Shown here: positions 1 to 9,678 of the stretch, in pieces
Layout: the number at the start of each line of letters is the position of its first letter
How positions within the stretch are numbered: the first letter of the stretch is position 1
NCBI GenBank assembly: GCA_039583875.1
Contig: CM077166.1
Span: 85,620,564-85,684,563, forward strand
Length of the DNA: 64,000 bases
Direction of reading: 5' to 3'
From: Platanthera guangdongensis
Taxonomy: Eukaryota; Streptophyta; Magnoliopsida; Asparagales; Orchidaceae
Translations under genes and position numbers: made by a program
The notes under the pieces: generated by a model
Told to the model about the DNA's origin: nothing
Database searches by the model: none
What the model saw: only the letters and a program-made list of their open reading frames with translations

Positions 1-97
1 GGTTGACCGGCCCTAGTCCACCAGTCTCGCAAGCTGGCGACATCCCGCCCAACCACACAGAGGTACACCCTCACAGCATCCAACAACCAGAGTAGGT

Positions 98-350
98 CGA
101 CCCACAACATGTGGTGTAGCACGCCGGGTTTATCCAAGCTCCCCAGGCAATGTCTACCCATCGACCCCCCTCCTAATCCGATCGACCCACACTATGTGGT
201 GCAGCAAGCCGGGTTTAACTCGGCTCCCCAAGCATTGCCACCCATCGATCCCTTCCTAACTAGATCAACCAACCCGAGTGGTGTAACAGTCGGGTTTATC
301 ATGAGCTCCCCAGGCATGTTACCAATTAATCATATCACAACCAGGAGCTT
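98..350. repeat. Three tandem copies of an ~85-bp unit inside the LTR
   Basis: Units begin near 98, 183 and 266, each with a 'cgaccca...tgtggtg...gccgggttta...ctccccaggca' layout. The third copy is the most diverged. This is an internal LTR duplication and I see no coding role. Confidence 0.7.
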
Positions 351-784
351 TGCCAAAGCCTCCTCACAGTCAGCATCACATCCATACATTCATCACAAGA
401 GAAAACCATTTGCATCTCATCAAATCCACGGAGTCATCTCCGGTTTACCCATGAACATCACCAATCCAGACTACTGGTCCAGATGGGCTTCACACAGCAT
501 GCCTATGCCGTACTCCATATTTCTGGCTCTAGATGCAGACACAACAAAGGAATCACTTCACGAATATCCACCTCTTGGTGGAGGATTCCAAGCACATGCA
601 TAAAGAAAGGACTTCGATGTCCAAGAAGGAGATCGTTACCCTTGAAGATCGCTTCGGCGCCATGAAGTAGCCGGATGGAAATCACCGCCTCGGCTCTGCC
701 TTCACGAATCCGCTCTCGGATCTTCTCTCCGCACTCCGCAGCTCCTATAGCAGCTAGTAGACTCCTCCCTTCTCTCTCCCTTAG

Positions 785-789
785 GCCTT
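785..789. repeat. Target-site duplication GCCTT (left) of SIRE-A
   Basis: GCCTT directly precedes the TG of the left LTR and is repeated at 13886-13890 directly after the CA of the right LTR. Five-base duplications are typical of LTR retrotransposon integrases, so both element ends are exact. Confidence 0.95.
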
Positions 790-1691
790 TGAAAGATATG
801 GTACCTAAACACCTAGAGGGGGGGTGAATAGGTGACCTAAACCTTTTTAAAACTTTGTTGGCAGCAAAACAGTTATCACACAGATTTCTACAGCTAACAG
901 CAATAACAAAATATAAACTGCTAATCCACAACACAACACAGCACAGCAGACACACAAATTTATAGTGGTTCCCCAATCTTTGGGTACATCCACTTTCCCC
1001 CTTCGCCTATCTAGCAGTGTACTAGAATCGGCCAAACTTCTCCACTATCACAGAACCCAACTAGGTTCCTACACCTCAGGCCCAAAGCCTTACACTCAAC
1101 CACCAAGGCCTACACTCAGCCACCCAGGCCTACACTCAGCCAATCAAGGCCTACACTCAGCCAATTAAGGCCTACACTCAGAGTTCTTCAACTCCTACAC
1201 TCAGGCAACCAAGCCCTACCCTCAGCCTTTATAATATAGGCTTACAATTCACTCAGATCCAATGGATCCTACAAGTTAAAATTGAATTACAATAACTAAC
1301 TCTACAACTCAGAAAATAAGAGAGGAGTTGAGAGTTTCTTGAAGAGTTCTTGGAAGAACTCAGCTAGATCCAAACTGACTTAGCTTCCTTCAAAGCTTCT
1401 TGAGTAGAACTGAATTAGTTTGAATCCTCTGCAGTTGACCCTTGACCTCTGCTTCTTGAGATCCAGATGATTCTGAATCCTTCTTCTCAGCCTTAGTTTC
1501 CAAAGACTGAATTCTTGATTGGAGCTCTCTCTCTCCAACTTCTTAGATCTGCAGTTGGACTGCCAGATCTTCTTGTGTTGATACTCTGTGTACCACTTTT
1601 CTGACTACTTGAATAATCTGATCTATTACTTCAAATAGCTTCAACAACTTATTAACACCTTATCAACTTGTTATCTGTAAAAAGTCTGTGC

Positions 1692-1700
1692 CTATTTATA
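1692..1700 (-). promoter_or_regulatory. TATA box (TATAAATAG) of the SIRE-A 3' LTR
   Basis: Read on the minus strand, CTATAAATAGGC is a near-perfect plant TATA box. It lies about 150 bp downstream of the palindrome array, which is where a U3 promoter is expected. The same site is present in the 5' LTR at 12724-12732. Confidence 0.75.
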
Positions 1701-1857
1701 GGCCTTCTTCATGGTAACCGGCTGGTCCGGTTCATAACAGACTTCTGACATCTCTGACAGTTGCTGTAGACCGGCTGGATCGGCAGCTGTCATGTCAACC
1801 AGTCACTTCTTGAAATTCTCTAACTGTCAGATAGTGTCGAGACTTTCTGTTCTTAAG

Positions 1858-2708
1858 TGTCGACACTTATAGACCAAGTGTCGACACATGTTGTGTAAGT
1901 GTCGACACAAGTCTACAAGGTGTCGACACAACTCCTTGTATGTCTCGACACAGATTCTTCTTCAAGTGTCGACACTGAAATTAAGTGTCGACACAAGTAC
2001 TTGATCTTCTGTAACTTGTTGAATTCTTCTAAGTGTCGACACATCTCCTTTGTGTCGACACATCTTCATGTGTTGAAACTGTCAAGTGTCGACACTGCTT
2101 CTTGGTGTCGACACAAGTCTTCAATTTTGTTTCTTCAGCTGAGTGTCGACGCATTCCATTAGTGTCGACACTTGTACTTAGAATATTTTGTAAACTTTTC
2201 TGTTCTTTGCTAAGTGTCGACACAGCTCCTTGTGTCGACACTTCCTTCAAGTGTAGAGTCTTCAACTGAGTGTCGACACATTGTGCTGGGTGTCGACACT
2301 TTCTTCAAGTGTTGACTCTTCTTGTTGTGTCGCGACACATTGTGCTGAGTGTCGACACATACTTCAAGTGTTGACTCCTTTGAGTGTGTGTCGACACATT
2401 GTGCTGAGTGTCGACACATTCTTCATATGTTGACTCTGCTGATTGAGTGTCGACACATTGTGTTAAGTGTCGACACTTGTCCTTAGTCTCCGCAGAATTT
2501 TGCTGAGTGTCGACACAACTCCAAGTGTCGACACTTTCTGATGTAGACTCAGCTCTTCTAGGTGTCGACACTTCTGCTAAGTGTCGACACAGCTTTTCTG
2601 CATTCTTCTTTACTGAGTGTCGACACAGCTCCAAGTGTCGACACTGCTTGTCTGGGTGTCGACACAAGCCTTCTCAAGTGTCGACACTTTCCCTCTGGGT
2701 GTCGACAC
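1858..2708. repeat. Array of about 30 GTGTCGACAC palindromes in U3
   Basis: The self-complementary core TGTCGACA recurs about 30 times in 850 bp, separated by CT-rich spacers. Many copies are paired with starts 19-22 bp apart: 1858/1879/1899/1921, 1967/1986, 2034/2053, 2087/2106, 2144/2163, 2214/2233, 2271/2291, 2389/2409. Longer gaps of about 34-51 bp separate the pairs. The unit is not a simple satellite, because spacers vary while the palindrome is kept. The short 'proteins' readable across it (VSTQ/CRH/SVDT repeats) are by-products of the motif. It lies upstream of the LTR TATA box. Confidence 0.9.
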
Positions 2709-2853
2709 ATGGACTTAGAAACTTTTAGCTTCAGTCCAGTGTATACCTAACCTGCACAAGTAACTCAAACAAACATCAAATACATTATGATGTATATCAT
2801 TGAGTTAGGTGAGGCTTCTTCAAATCAGGTACATTTGACCAATGTACCCAACA

Positions 2854-2866
2854 ATCTCCCCCTATT
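2854..2866 (-). promoter_or_regulatory. Polypurine tract of SIRE-A
   Basis: On the minus strand AATAGGGGGAGAT directly abuts the TG of the 3' LTR, the standard plus-strand DNA priming site of an LTR element. The ~290 bp to its right (to 3154) is AT-rich 3' untranslated sequence with no gene. Confidence 0.85.
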
Positions 2867-3154
2867 TGGAGAAGTCATAACCCTTAGTCAATGATATACA
2901 CCACTCATAATTAAAAATTATAAAATGATATAAAGCAGGTATATGTCAACAGGGTAAACTTAAACATGTAATAAAGCACACATGTATACTCATTAAACAT
3001 TGCAGAACAAACAAGAAATAGACACATGCTTCTGAACAATCATAAGATATATTTATCAAAAATTGTTCTAACATTGTTTTAATACATTTCCATTGTTTTA
3101 CAAAATATTTCATATGTAAAAGATTACAACAATGTTTCTTAGTCTAATCTTAGT

Positions 3155-5991
3155 CTAGTTCTGATCAGGTTCTTTTATAACTATTCCTTTCCCAGCTTGC
3201 ACTTTGGCCTTTACAGCAGCAGCAGCAGCAGGCTCAGTATCAGTAGTCTTCTTTCCTTTGAGATCTTTCTTATCAGCCTTGATCTTTTGCCTCTCAAAGT
3301 AATGATAGGGCTTAGGAAAGTACTTGCTAGGCTCCACAGCTGTAGGAGGTAGCTTTCCTAACTTAGCCTTCCTTCTATACTGGACAATGGCTTCCTGCCT
3401 AATCTCATGCTTCCTCCATTCTGCTTCTGAGAACCATTTGTTCCTTTCATGAGCATTGTCCTTGGCTGCTTTCCAGGCTATGAGAATGATGTTCCTAGAA
3501 GTAGGGCTCCACTGTTCAAAATCTGGTTTTTGCTCAGCTAGTTCCCTAAACTTCTTCTTTGACAGCCTTGTCTCTTCTTCTTTGTCCAAAGCCTCTTACA
3601 TAGCTGCTGTTATAGGTTGAACAACCTTTTCCAGAACAACATTTGACTTTCCAGCAGTTGGGCTATACATTGTGCTTACATCTGCATGAATCATTTCAAA
3701 ATCTGGAGGTGGATAAATGACTTGAGCTACTTCCTGTTGCTCACCTCCAAGATATGCACTTTGAATCCCTGATTCAGCAACATTATCATCATCATATAGG
3801 GGAGGATATCCAAGGGTAGCCCTGATGGAATTTGATATCCACTTAGCATGGTCTGAGCTTGCTTTGACTAACACCCTCTCCCCCTTTATGACTTCTTGTG
3901 CAACATGATCTCTGACATCATCTTTTGGAACCTGATTTGGCTGTCCAAGTACCTGATTCCATCCTTAAAATAAGGTCTAAGCTTTGTAAGCTGTTCAGAA
4001 ATGACCTTCTGTGAATCCTTGATTGCAGTCTTGACAACAGCAATTTCATCTTGAAAAGCTGTATCAAAATTCAGCCTTTGCAGCAGCAGATGATGTTGAA
4101 GGTTCAGCAGTCTTATTCTTCAGTTCAGTGACTATAGCATTGTGAGAAGCTGTCAGATTATCATTCATTCTCAACTGATTCTCCAGCACATAGCCTTGCT
4201 TCAGTGCTATATCATCTACTTGAGACTTGATCTTCTCTTGGTGGGTTGCCAGATAGACCACTGCATTACCACCCTTTGAAAAACATTCAGTCATCTCCTT
4301 TTTATTAAGGTTCATTTCAAACCTTATTGACTTGATTTCCTGTGCCAGAACAAATTGTAGGGTCTTGTGCCCTTCATCAACATAAGTCTCTATAGCCTTC
4401 CTTTGTTCATCCATTTTGATTTGCAGTGCAATCAGTAGAGCACTATAGTCAACAGTTGGAGCTTGTTGAACTATAGGCTGTGGGGCTATTGATTGCAAGG
4501 CTTTATTATAACTCTGACTTCTCCTCTTGAAGACATAGAGTTTCTTCTTTTTAGCTTGTTCAGTCTCATCTTCCTCAGACTCTGAAGTACTGGCTATATT
4601 CACCCTGTCCTTAGGGCTTGATGGTTGGTCAGCTTGCACATCAAGTGCTTTCTCACTTTCTTGCCTTATAGGCTCTTCCTGAACTTGCAGTGTCTCCCCC
4701 TCAGCAGCAGCACCCTTCTCTTCAGCAGCAGCATGCTTGTCCATGTCAAAATCCTATTGATCTAAATTAAGAAATAGATCTTCCATTGTGTATTCAGCTG
4801 GAGACTGTGCAGGAGAAGTACTGGGTTCATCAACTACTTTATCAGGAACTACTTCTTGTACTACTGATGTGTCTTGGAGAACAACATCTGATTCTTGATT
4901 TGCTTGCTGAGTTTGCTGATGGACATCAGACAAATCAGAATCTACTACAGAAAAATTGAAAGTATTAAGATCAACAAGTACCTCTTGGATGAGGATGGTG
5001 GCTTGCTCACTCTCCAGTGTAGATGGTTCTTCTACACCTGGAAGCTCCCCTGGCTTGGATCCCTAGGGATGGGGCTATTGTGAGGCAGCTCCCCCTGAAT
5101 CTCAGCCACATCTTGAGCAGCAGGGGTTTTGACTACTGTCTCCTCTTCTTGCTCATCAGGTGTGAACACCACCTGTTCTTCACTTTCAGAACTGCTTGAG
5201 GACTCTTGTGCCACAACTGCAGTTTTTCTCTTCTTCCTGGGAGGAGAATCTTTCTGAGTAACTTCCTTCTCAGGTGTAGGTATATCCTTTGACAGCACCC
5301 TTTCCCACCTAGAAAAGATCCTCATGTCCATCTTTCTCATGTCGTTGATTTTGCTACCTGCAGCAGTGCTCATTACCTCTGGTATTGTACCAGCCAGGTA
5401 GAGACTTAGTATTCTGCCCAGATTGAGCTTCTTCAGACTCTCCTTAATTTTCTCATACACAACCATGGACCAGTCTGTTTTTAGGTTAAAGATAAGTCTG
5501 GTCATAACACTGAACATGGAGGCTGACACCCTGTCATGCCCTCCAGTCTTGCTGAGTATAACTTTGCCTACAATTTCAGACAGGAATTTTCCTTGGTTAT
5601 TCATTCCTTTCCTGTTGAATACAGATCCTGTCTTCATCTTAGGATCTAGACCACACCAGGTAAGTGCTTCCCTGGTCTTAGATGTAGTCACTTCCTCTTC
5701 TTCTTGAATTTTAGGTAGCTGAAGTACCTTTCTCAGAGTTTTGGGTGAAATCTTGACCTTTGTTCCATGCACTCGTGATTTGATTCTGTAACCTGAGTCA
5801 TCTACAGAAGCTTCAGTAAGGAATTCAAGAACTTCCTTCTTCCATATTTTGGTTGGTTCTGAAACCAAGTACTCCAATCCAGAATCGGTGACTAGGGTTA
5901 CCACTGATTTGATTTCTTGATCGCCATCGTCGAACGCGCCACGAACCAGTTCATAGCCTTCATTGACGTTCTCCTCGAGCTTAGGAGCCAT
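3155..5991 (-). pseudogene. Extra ORF (aORF, 'env-like' position) of SIRE-A, decayed
   Basis: Starts at ATG 5991 (MAPKLEENVNEGYELV) and originally ran to about 3155 (end KGIVIKEPDQN). The first 319 residues resemble the 'putative plant transposon protein' domain found in SIRE-type extra ORFs; a middle section (about 4064-4744) is charged and coiled-coil-like (KMDEQRKAIETY...). No signal peptide or membrane segment is evident, so the 'env' label used for SIRE elements is positional only. The reading frame breaks near 5035-5060 (frameshift), at 4754-4756 (TAG), near 4064 (frameshift) and again near 3875 and 3590. SIRE-B has a homologous ORF at 56302-59113 with different lesions, showing it was once one long gene. 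Its product's function is unknown. Confidence 0.8.
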
Positions 5992-6064
5992 TAGGGTTTG
6001 TAGAATTAGTCTTTAGGAAAGAGTAATATCGACACAGTGGTTTGGTCTCGAAACTCTGAAAGCG

Positions 6065-6471
6065 TGTCGACACACAAAGACAGAATCCTATTTATACCTT
6101 TCTGGTTTGAAGACGAACAGGCGGGATGGATTACTAAAGATGTGTCGACACTGGCAATAAGTGTCGACACGGACTTATAATGTCTCGACACTCATGTGTC
6201 GACACAAGTTTAGTTAACAGATTTTATGTGTCGACACTTGGTTATGTGTCGACATCACACTACTCGACATGTAGCCGAGACGTTACTTAGAAAATTCGGA
6301 GTAAAACTTAAGTGTCGACACCACATTAGATGTGTCGACACCTACTCGACATGTGTCGACACTATCATTCTAAAGTGTCGACACCAACTTCCTAGATGTG
6401 TCGACACCATTTTCCTGAAGTGTCGACACTTACTATTCTGTGTCGACATAGACTTGTCTATGTGTCGACAC
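6065..6471. repeat. Internal GTGTCGACAC palindrome array upstream of the aORF
   Basis: About 15 copies of TGTCGACAC and near variants lie between the end of pol (6505) and the aORF start (5991). Some are paired at the same 19-bp spacing as in the LTR (6143/6162). These are not LTR remnants: the spacers and flanks differ. The homologous position in SIRE-B (59151-59584) has the same array. Confidence 0.88.
6088..6096 (-). promoter_or_regulatory. Putative internal TATA box for the aORF
   Basis: The minus strand reads GGTATAAATAGGA, a strong TATA box with the same TATAAATAG core as the LTR promoter. It lies between the palindrome array and the aORF ATG, about 100 bp upstream of that ATG; the ATG itself sits in AAACCCTAATG, which contains a plant telo-box. 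SIRE-B keeps TATAAATAGG at 59213-59221, about 104 bp from its ATG. A promoter role is inferred; transcription cannot be seen here. Confidence 0.6.
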
Positions 6472-6504
6472 CTTTTTACTTAGCCAATTTTTAGTTCTGT
6501 AAAC

Positions 6505-9500
6505 TTAGTCTAAGTTTATCATACCTAGTTCAATTTTGAACCTATTGAACTTAGCTTCTTCTAAGGGCTTAGTAAACATATCAGCTATCTGATTATCAGT
6601 TTTAACATATTCAAGTGCAATATCATTTCTTTCTACATGCTCCCTAAGAAAGTGATATTTAATCTCAATATGTTTAGTTCTACTATGTGATACAGGATTA
6701 TTAGCTATTGAAATAGCACTTGTAGAATCACAGAAAAGTGGAGTTCTACTTACCTGAAATCCATAGTCTTCTAGCTGATGTTGAATCCATAGAAGTTGAG
6801 CACAGCAACTTCCTGCAGCTACATATTCTGACTCAGCTGTGGAGATAGCCACACTGGTTTGCTTCTTACTACTCCATGAAATGAGTCTTCCACCTAGGAA
6901 TTGACAGGATCCAGTAGTGCTCTTTCTATCTTCTTTGCATCCTGCAAAGTCTGCATCTGAATAGCCTGTTAGATCAAAATCTCCATTCCTAGGATACCAG
7001 AGGCCTAGATAAGGTGTGCCCTTTAGATATCTCAAAATCCTTTTGACTGCAGTCAAATGAGACTCTTTAGGGCAGGCCTGATACCTGGCACAAACACATG
7101 TAGCATACATAATGTCAGGCCTACTTGCAGTCAAGTATAGTAAGGAGCCAACTATCCCTCTATACAAGGTTTCATCTACAGGTTTCCCTGCATCATCCTT
7201 GCTAAGAGACATACTTGACCCCATAGGAGTCTTCATGGTACTGGATGAATCCATACCATACTTCCTTATGAGTTCTAGGGTGAACTTGGACTGACATATG
7301 GATAGACCACTTTCAGTCTGTTTAACTTGGAGACCCAAGAAAAACTTCAGTTCTCCAATACTACTCATCTCAAATTGACTTTGCATAAGCTTTGCAAACT
7401 TTTTGCAAAGGCTACTTTCAGTAGACCCAAATATAATGTCATCTACATATATTTGGACAAGTATGACTTTGCCTCTAGATTCCCTAAGGAATAGAGACTT
7501 ATCTATTTTCCCCCTTGTGAACTTGTTCTCAATGAGGAAACTAGATAGGGTTTCATACCAAGCTCTAGGAGCTTGCTTTAACCCATACAATGCTTTCCTA
7601 AGTCTATAGACATAATGAGGTTGAGTTGGATCAACAAAACCTGATGGCTGCTCCACATAGACTTCTTCCTTAAGATTACCATTTAAGAATGCTGACTTGA
7701 CATCCATCTGGTAAACCTTGAATCCTTGATAGGTTGCATAGGCCAAGAACATCCTTATGGCCTCCAGTCTGGCTACTGGGGCAAAGGTTTGATCAAAATC
7801 AATACCTTCTTCTTGCCTATATCCTTTTGCAACCAGTCTTGCTTTATTCTTAATGATGACCCCTTGTTCATCTAACTTATTTCTGTAGATCCACTTAGTT
7901 CCTATAACATTGTGGTCTTTAGGCTTTGGAACCAGCTCCCAAACCTTGCACCTTTTGAACTGATTAAGTTCTTCTTGCATAGCTTCAGTCCACTGTGGAT
8001 CTTGTATAGCTTCTTCAAATTTCTTTGGTTCTATTTGAGACAGAAAACTTGAATATACTACAGCATTCTGATTTCTGCTCCTTGTCTGAACACCTTGTCT
8101 TGGATCTCCAATAATCAGCTCTACTGGATGATCTCTTAGATGCCTGTTGGCTGGAGGCATCCTTACTTCTGGTTGTACTTCTACAGCATCTTCATCATGC
8201 TGAGTTCCTTGTACTTCTTCAGCTCCTGGTACATGTAGTTCTCCCCCTGGACATAAGCCATCTTCTTCTACTTGCTGTCTTGCAGCAGGTACATCTTCTA
8301 TGGTTAGCTTGTCCATCTTCTTAGTAAGACCTGTGGGGCTGCACACACTACTAGACAACTCATTGTTAATAAGTTTTGTCTCATCAAAAACTACATGCAC
8401 AGACTCCTCTACAACTTGTGTAGTCAAGCTGTAGACTCTATAAGTCTTACTATTATTGCTGTACCCAACTAACACTCCCTCTTGGGACTTGGCAGCAAAC
8501 TTAGTTAAGTAAGACTTCCCATTGTTAAGTATGAAGCATTTGCAACCAAAAATCCTGAAATAGGATAGGTTTGGTTTCCTGCCTTTCACAACTTCATAGG
8601 GGGTCTTATTTAACCTTTTAGTGATGGTAGCCCTATTTATCACATGGCATGCAGTGTTAACTGCTTCAGCCCAGAAATACTCAGGCAGTGATGTATCACT
8701 AAGTAGGGTTCTACCAGCCTCTATCAAGGTTCTATTCTTCCTCTCAGCAATGCCATTTTGCTGAGGTGTTCTAGGTGAAGAGAATTCTTGAAATATCCCA
8801 AAGTCTTCACATAGTTTTGTCATGCTTTCAGATTGAAACTCAGTACCATGGTCACTTCTAATTTTGACCACAGTACTATTTAGTTCATTCTGAATTTGCT
8901 TGACAAAGCTGTAGAAGACACTAGGTGTTTCAGATTTCTGCCTTAAGAAGAACACCCAGGAAAACCTTGAGTAGTCATCAACAACTACAAAGGTATAGAC
9001 CTTCCTACCTAAGCTGTGAACTGGCATTGGACCAAAGAGATCCATATGCAAGAGGTATAAGCACCTCACAGCATCTTTGTTCTCAATGCTTATAAAGGTG
9101 GATTTGGTCTGCTTGCCCTTTTGACAAGCTGAGCAAATGCCATCTTTAACACACTTAACTTGAGGACCATTCCTCACTAACTCTTTGCTAAAGAGTTTGC
9201 TAATAGTCTTGTAATTAAGATGGGCAAGCCTCTTGTGCCATTTGACACATTGAGAGACTGTCTCATCAGCTACAAGACAAACTGGAGAACTATTGTTCTC
9301 AACCATAATGTCTAGACAATAGACATTTCTCTTCCTATAACCTGTCAAAATGATCTCTTGATCACTTGACCTCTTGATATGACAACCATTTTTAACAAAT
9401 GAGATGTCATACCCTACATCACTTAACTGACTTATACTTATAAGGTTGTGTTTCAACCCTTTAACATAAGCCACTTGAGTAATGGTAACAAGGTTTGAAG

Positions 9501-9672
9501 AAATGTTACCAAACCCTTTGATGATTCCTTTTTCAGAACCACCAAAGGTCACTTTAGGACCATTTTTGATTGGAATGTAGTCCTTCAGTAGTCCCCTTGT
9601 TCCAGTCATATGTCTGGAACATCCACTATCCAAGTACCATATTGGGGTATGGCCACTTGGATTCACCTGCAA
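6505..9672 (-). CDS. pol: SIRE-A pol: protease, integrase, reverse transcriptase, RNase H
   Basis: An uninterrupted 1,055-residue Ty1/copia Pol. In order: an aspartic protease site ([13 protein letters not shown], near residue 12), a GAG-pre-integrase zinc region (WHKRLAHLN...CSACQKGK), the DDE integrase core ([27 protein letters not shown]), RT (KWIYRNKLD...YVDDIIFGS) and RNase H ([25 protein letters not shown]), ending MINLD. Catalytic residues look intact. No ATG is needed: the frame is continuous with gag, separated only by gag's TAA at 9679-9681, so expression should be by readthrough. The first listed codon (9672) is TTG. This is the best-preserved gene in the window. Confidence 0.95.
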   Translation of the reverse strand: MQVNPSGHTPIWYLDSGCSRHMTGTRGLLKDYIPIKNGPKVTFGGSEKGIIKGFGNISSNLVTITQVAYVKGLKHNLISISQLSDVGYDISFVKNGCHIKRSSDQEIILTGYRKRNVYCLDIMVENNSSPVCLVADETVSQCVKWHKRLAHLNYKTISKLFSKELVRNGPQVKCVKDGICSACQKGKQTKSTFISIENKDAVRCLYLLHMDLFGPMPVHSLGRKVYTFVVVDDYSRFSWVFFLRQKSETPSVFYSFVKQIQNELNSTVVKIRSDHGTEFQSESMTKLCEDFGIFQEFSSPRTPQQNGIAERKNRTLIEAGRTLLSDTSLPEYFWAEAVNTACHVINRATITKRLNKTPYEVVKGRKPNLSYFRIFGCKCFILNNGKSYLTKFAAKSQEGVLVGYSNNSKTYRVYSLTTQVVEESVHVVFDETKLINNELSSSVCSPTGLTKKMDKLTIEDVPAARQQVEEDGLCPGGELHVPGAEEVQGTQHDEDAVEVQPEVRMPPANRHLRDHPVELIIGDPRQGVQTRSRNQNAVVYSSFLSQIEPKKFEEAIQDPQWTEAMQEELNQFKRCKVWELVPKPKDHNVIGTKWIYRNKLDEQGVIIKNKARLVAKGYRQEEGIDFDQTFAPVARLEAIRMFLAYATYQGFKVYQMDVKSAFLNGNLKEEVYVEQPSGFVDPTQPHYVYRLRKALYGLKQAPRAWYETLSSFLIENKFTRGKIDKSLFLRESRGKVILVQIYVDDIIFGSTESSLCKKFAKLMQSQFEMSSIGELKFFLGLQVKQTESGLSICQSKFTLELIRKYGMDSSSTMKTPMGSSMSLSKDDAGKPVDETLYRGIVGSLLYLTASRPDIMYATCVCARYQACPKESHLTAVKRILRYLKGTPYLGLWYPRNGDFDLTGYSDADFAGCKEDRKSTTGSCQFLGGRLISWSSKKQTSVAISTAESEYVAAGSCCAQLLWIQHQLEDYGFQVSRTPLFCDSTSAISIANNPVSHSRTKHIEIKYHFLREHVERNDIALEYVKTDNQIADMFTKPLEEAKFNRFKIELGMINLD

Positions 9673-9678
9673 AACAAA

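Larger units (their letters stand above)
1..789 (-). mobile_element. Distal part of a Tekay-like 3' LTR (element G1), left of SIRE-A
   Basis: Non-coding. The stretch from about 480 to 780 aligns with the Tekay-like LTRs at 18780-19140 and 36945-37270, sharing blocks around 'ttcacacacaatgc', 'gatcgttacccttg' and 'ccggatggaaa'. It is continuous with 13886-14667 once the SIRE insertion is removed, because GCCTT lies on both sides of that insertion. In element (minus) orientation this is the 3' half of the LTR; its outer end lies beyond the window. Small ORFs here show no recognisable domain. Confidence 0.75.
790..2853 (-). repeat. 3' LTR of SIRE-A
   Basis: Begins TGAAAGATATGG and ends GTACCCAACA on the plus strand, matching 11822-13885. 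In element orientation U3 starts at 2853. A palindrome array (1858-2708) fills U3, followed by a TATA box near 1696 and then a leader-like R/U5 rich in 'cctacactcagcc' repeats (about 1090-1210). Confidence 0.95.

Noticed and set aside
1858..2708. A CRISPR array (regular palindromic repeats)
   Set aside because: The repeat is only 9-10 bp, spacing is irregular, the context is a plant LTR, and no cas genes are present.
1899..2728. Overlapping ORFs rich in VSTQ, CRH and SVDT repeats on both strands
   Set aside because: They are translations of the palindrome GTGTCGACAC in all frames; they fall in U3, have no domain, and are equally long on both strands.
3155..5991. A true envelope glycoprotein in the SIRE extra ORF
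   Set aside because: No signal peptide, transmembrane segment or glycoprotein-like region is visible; only the position after pol matches 'env-like'.
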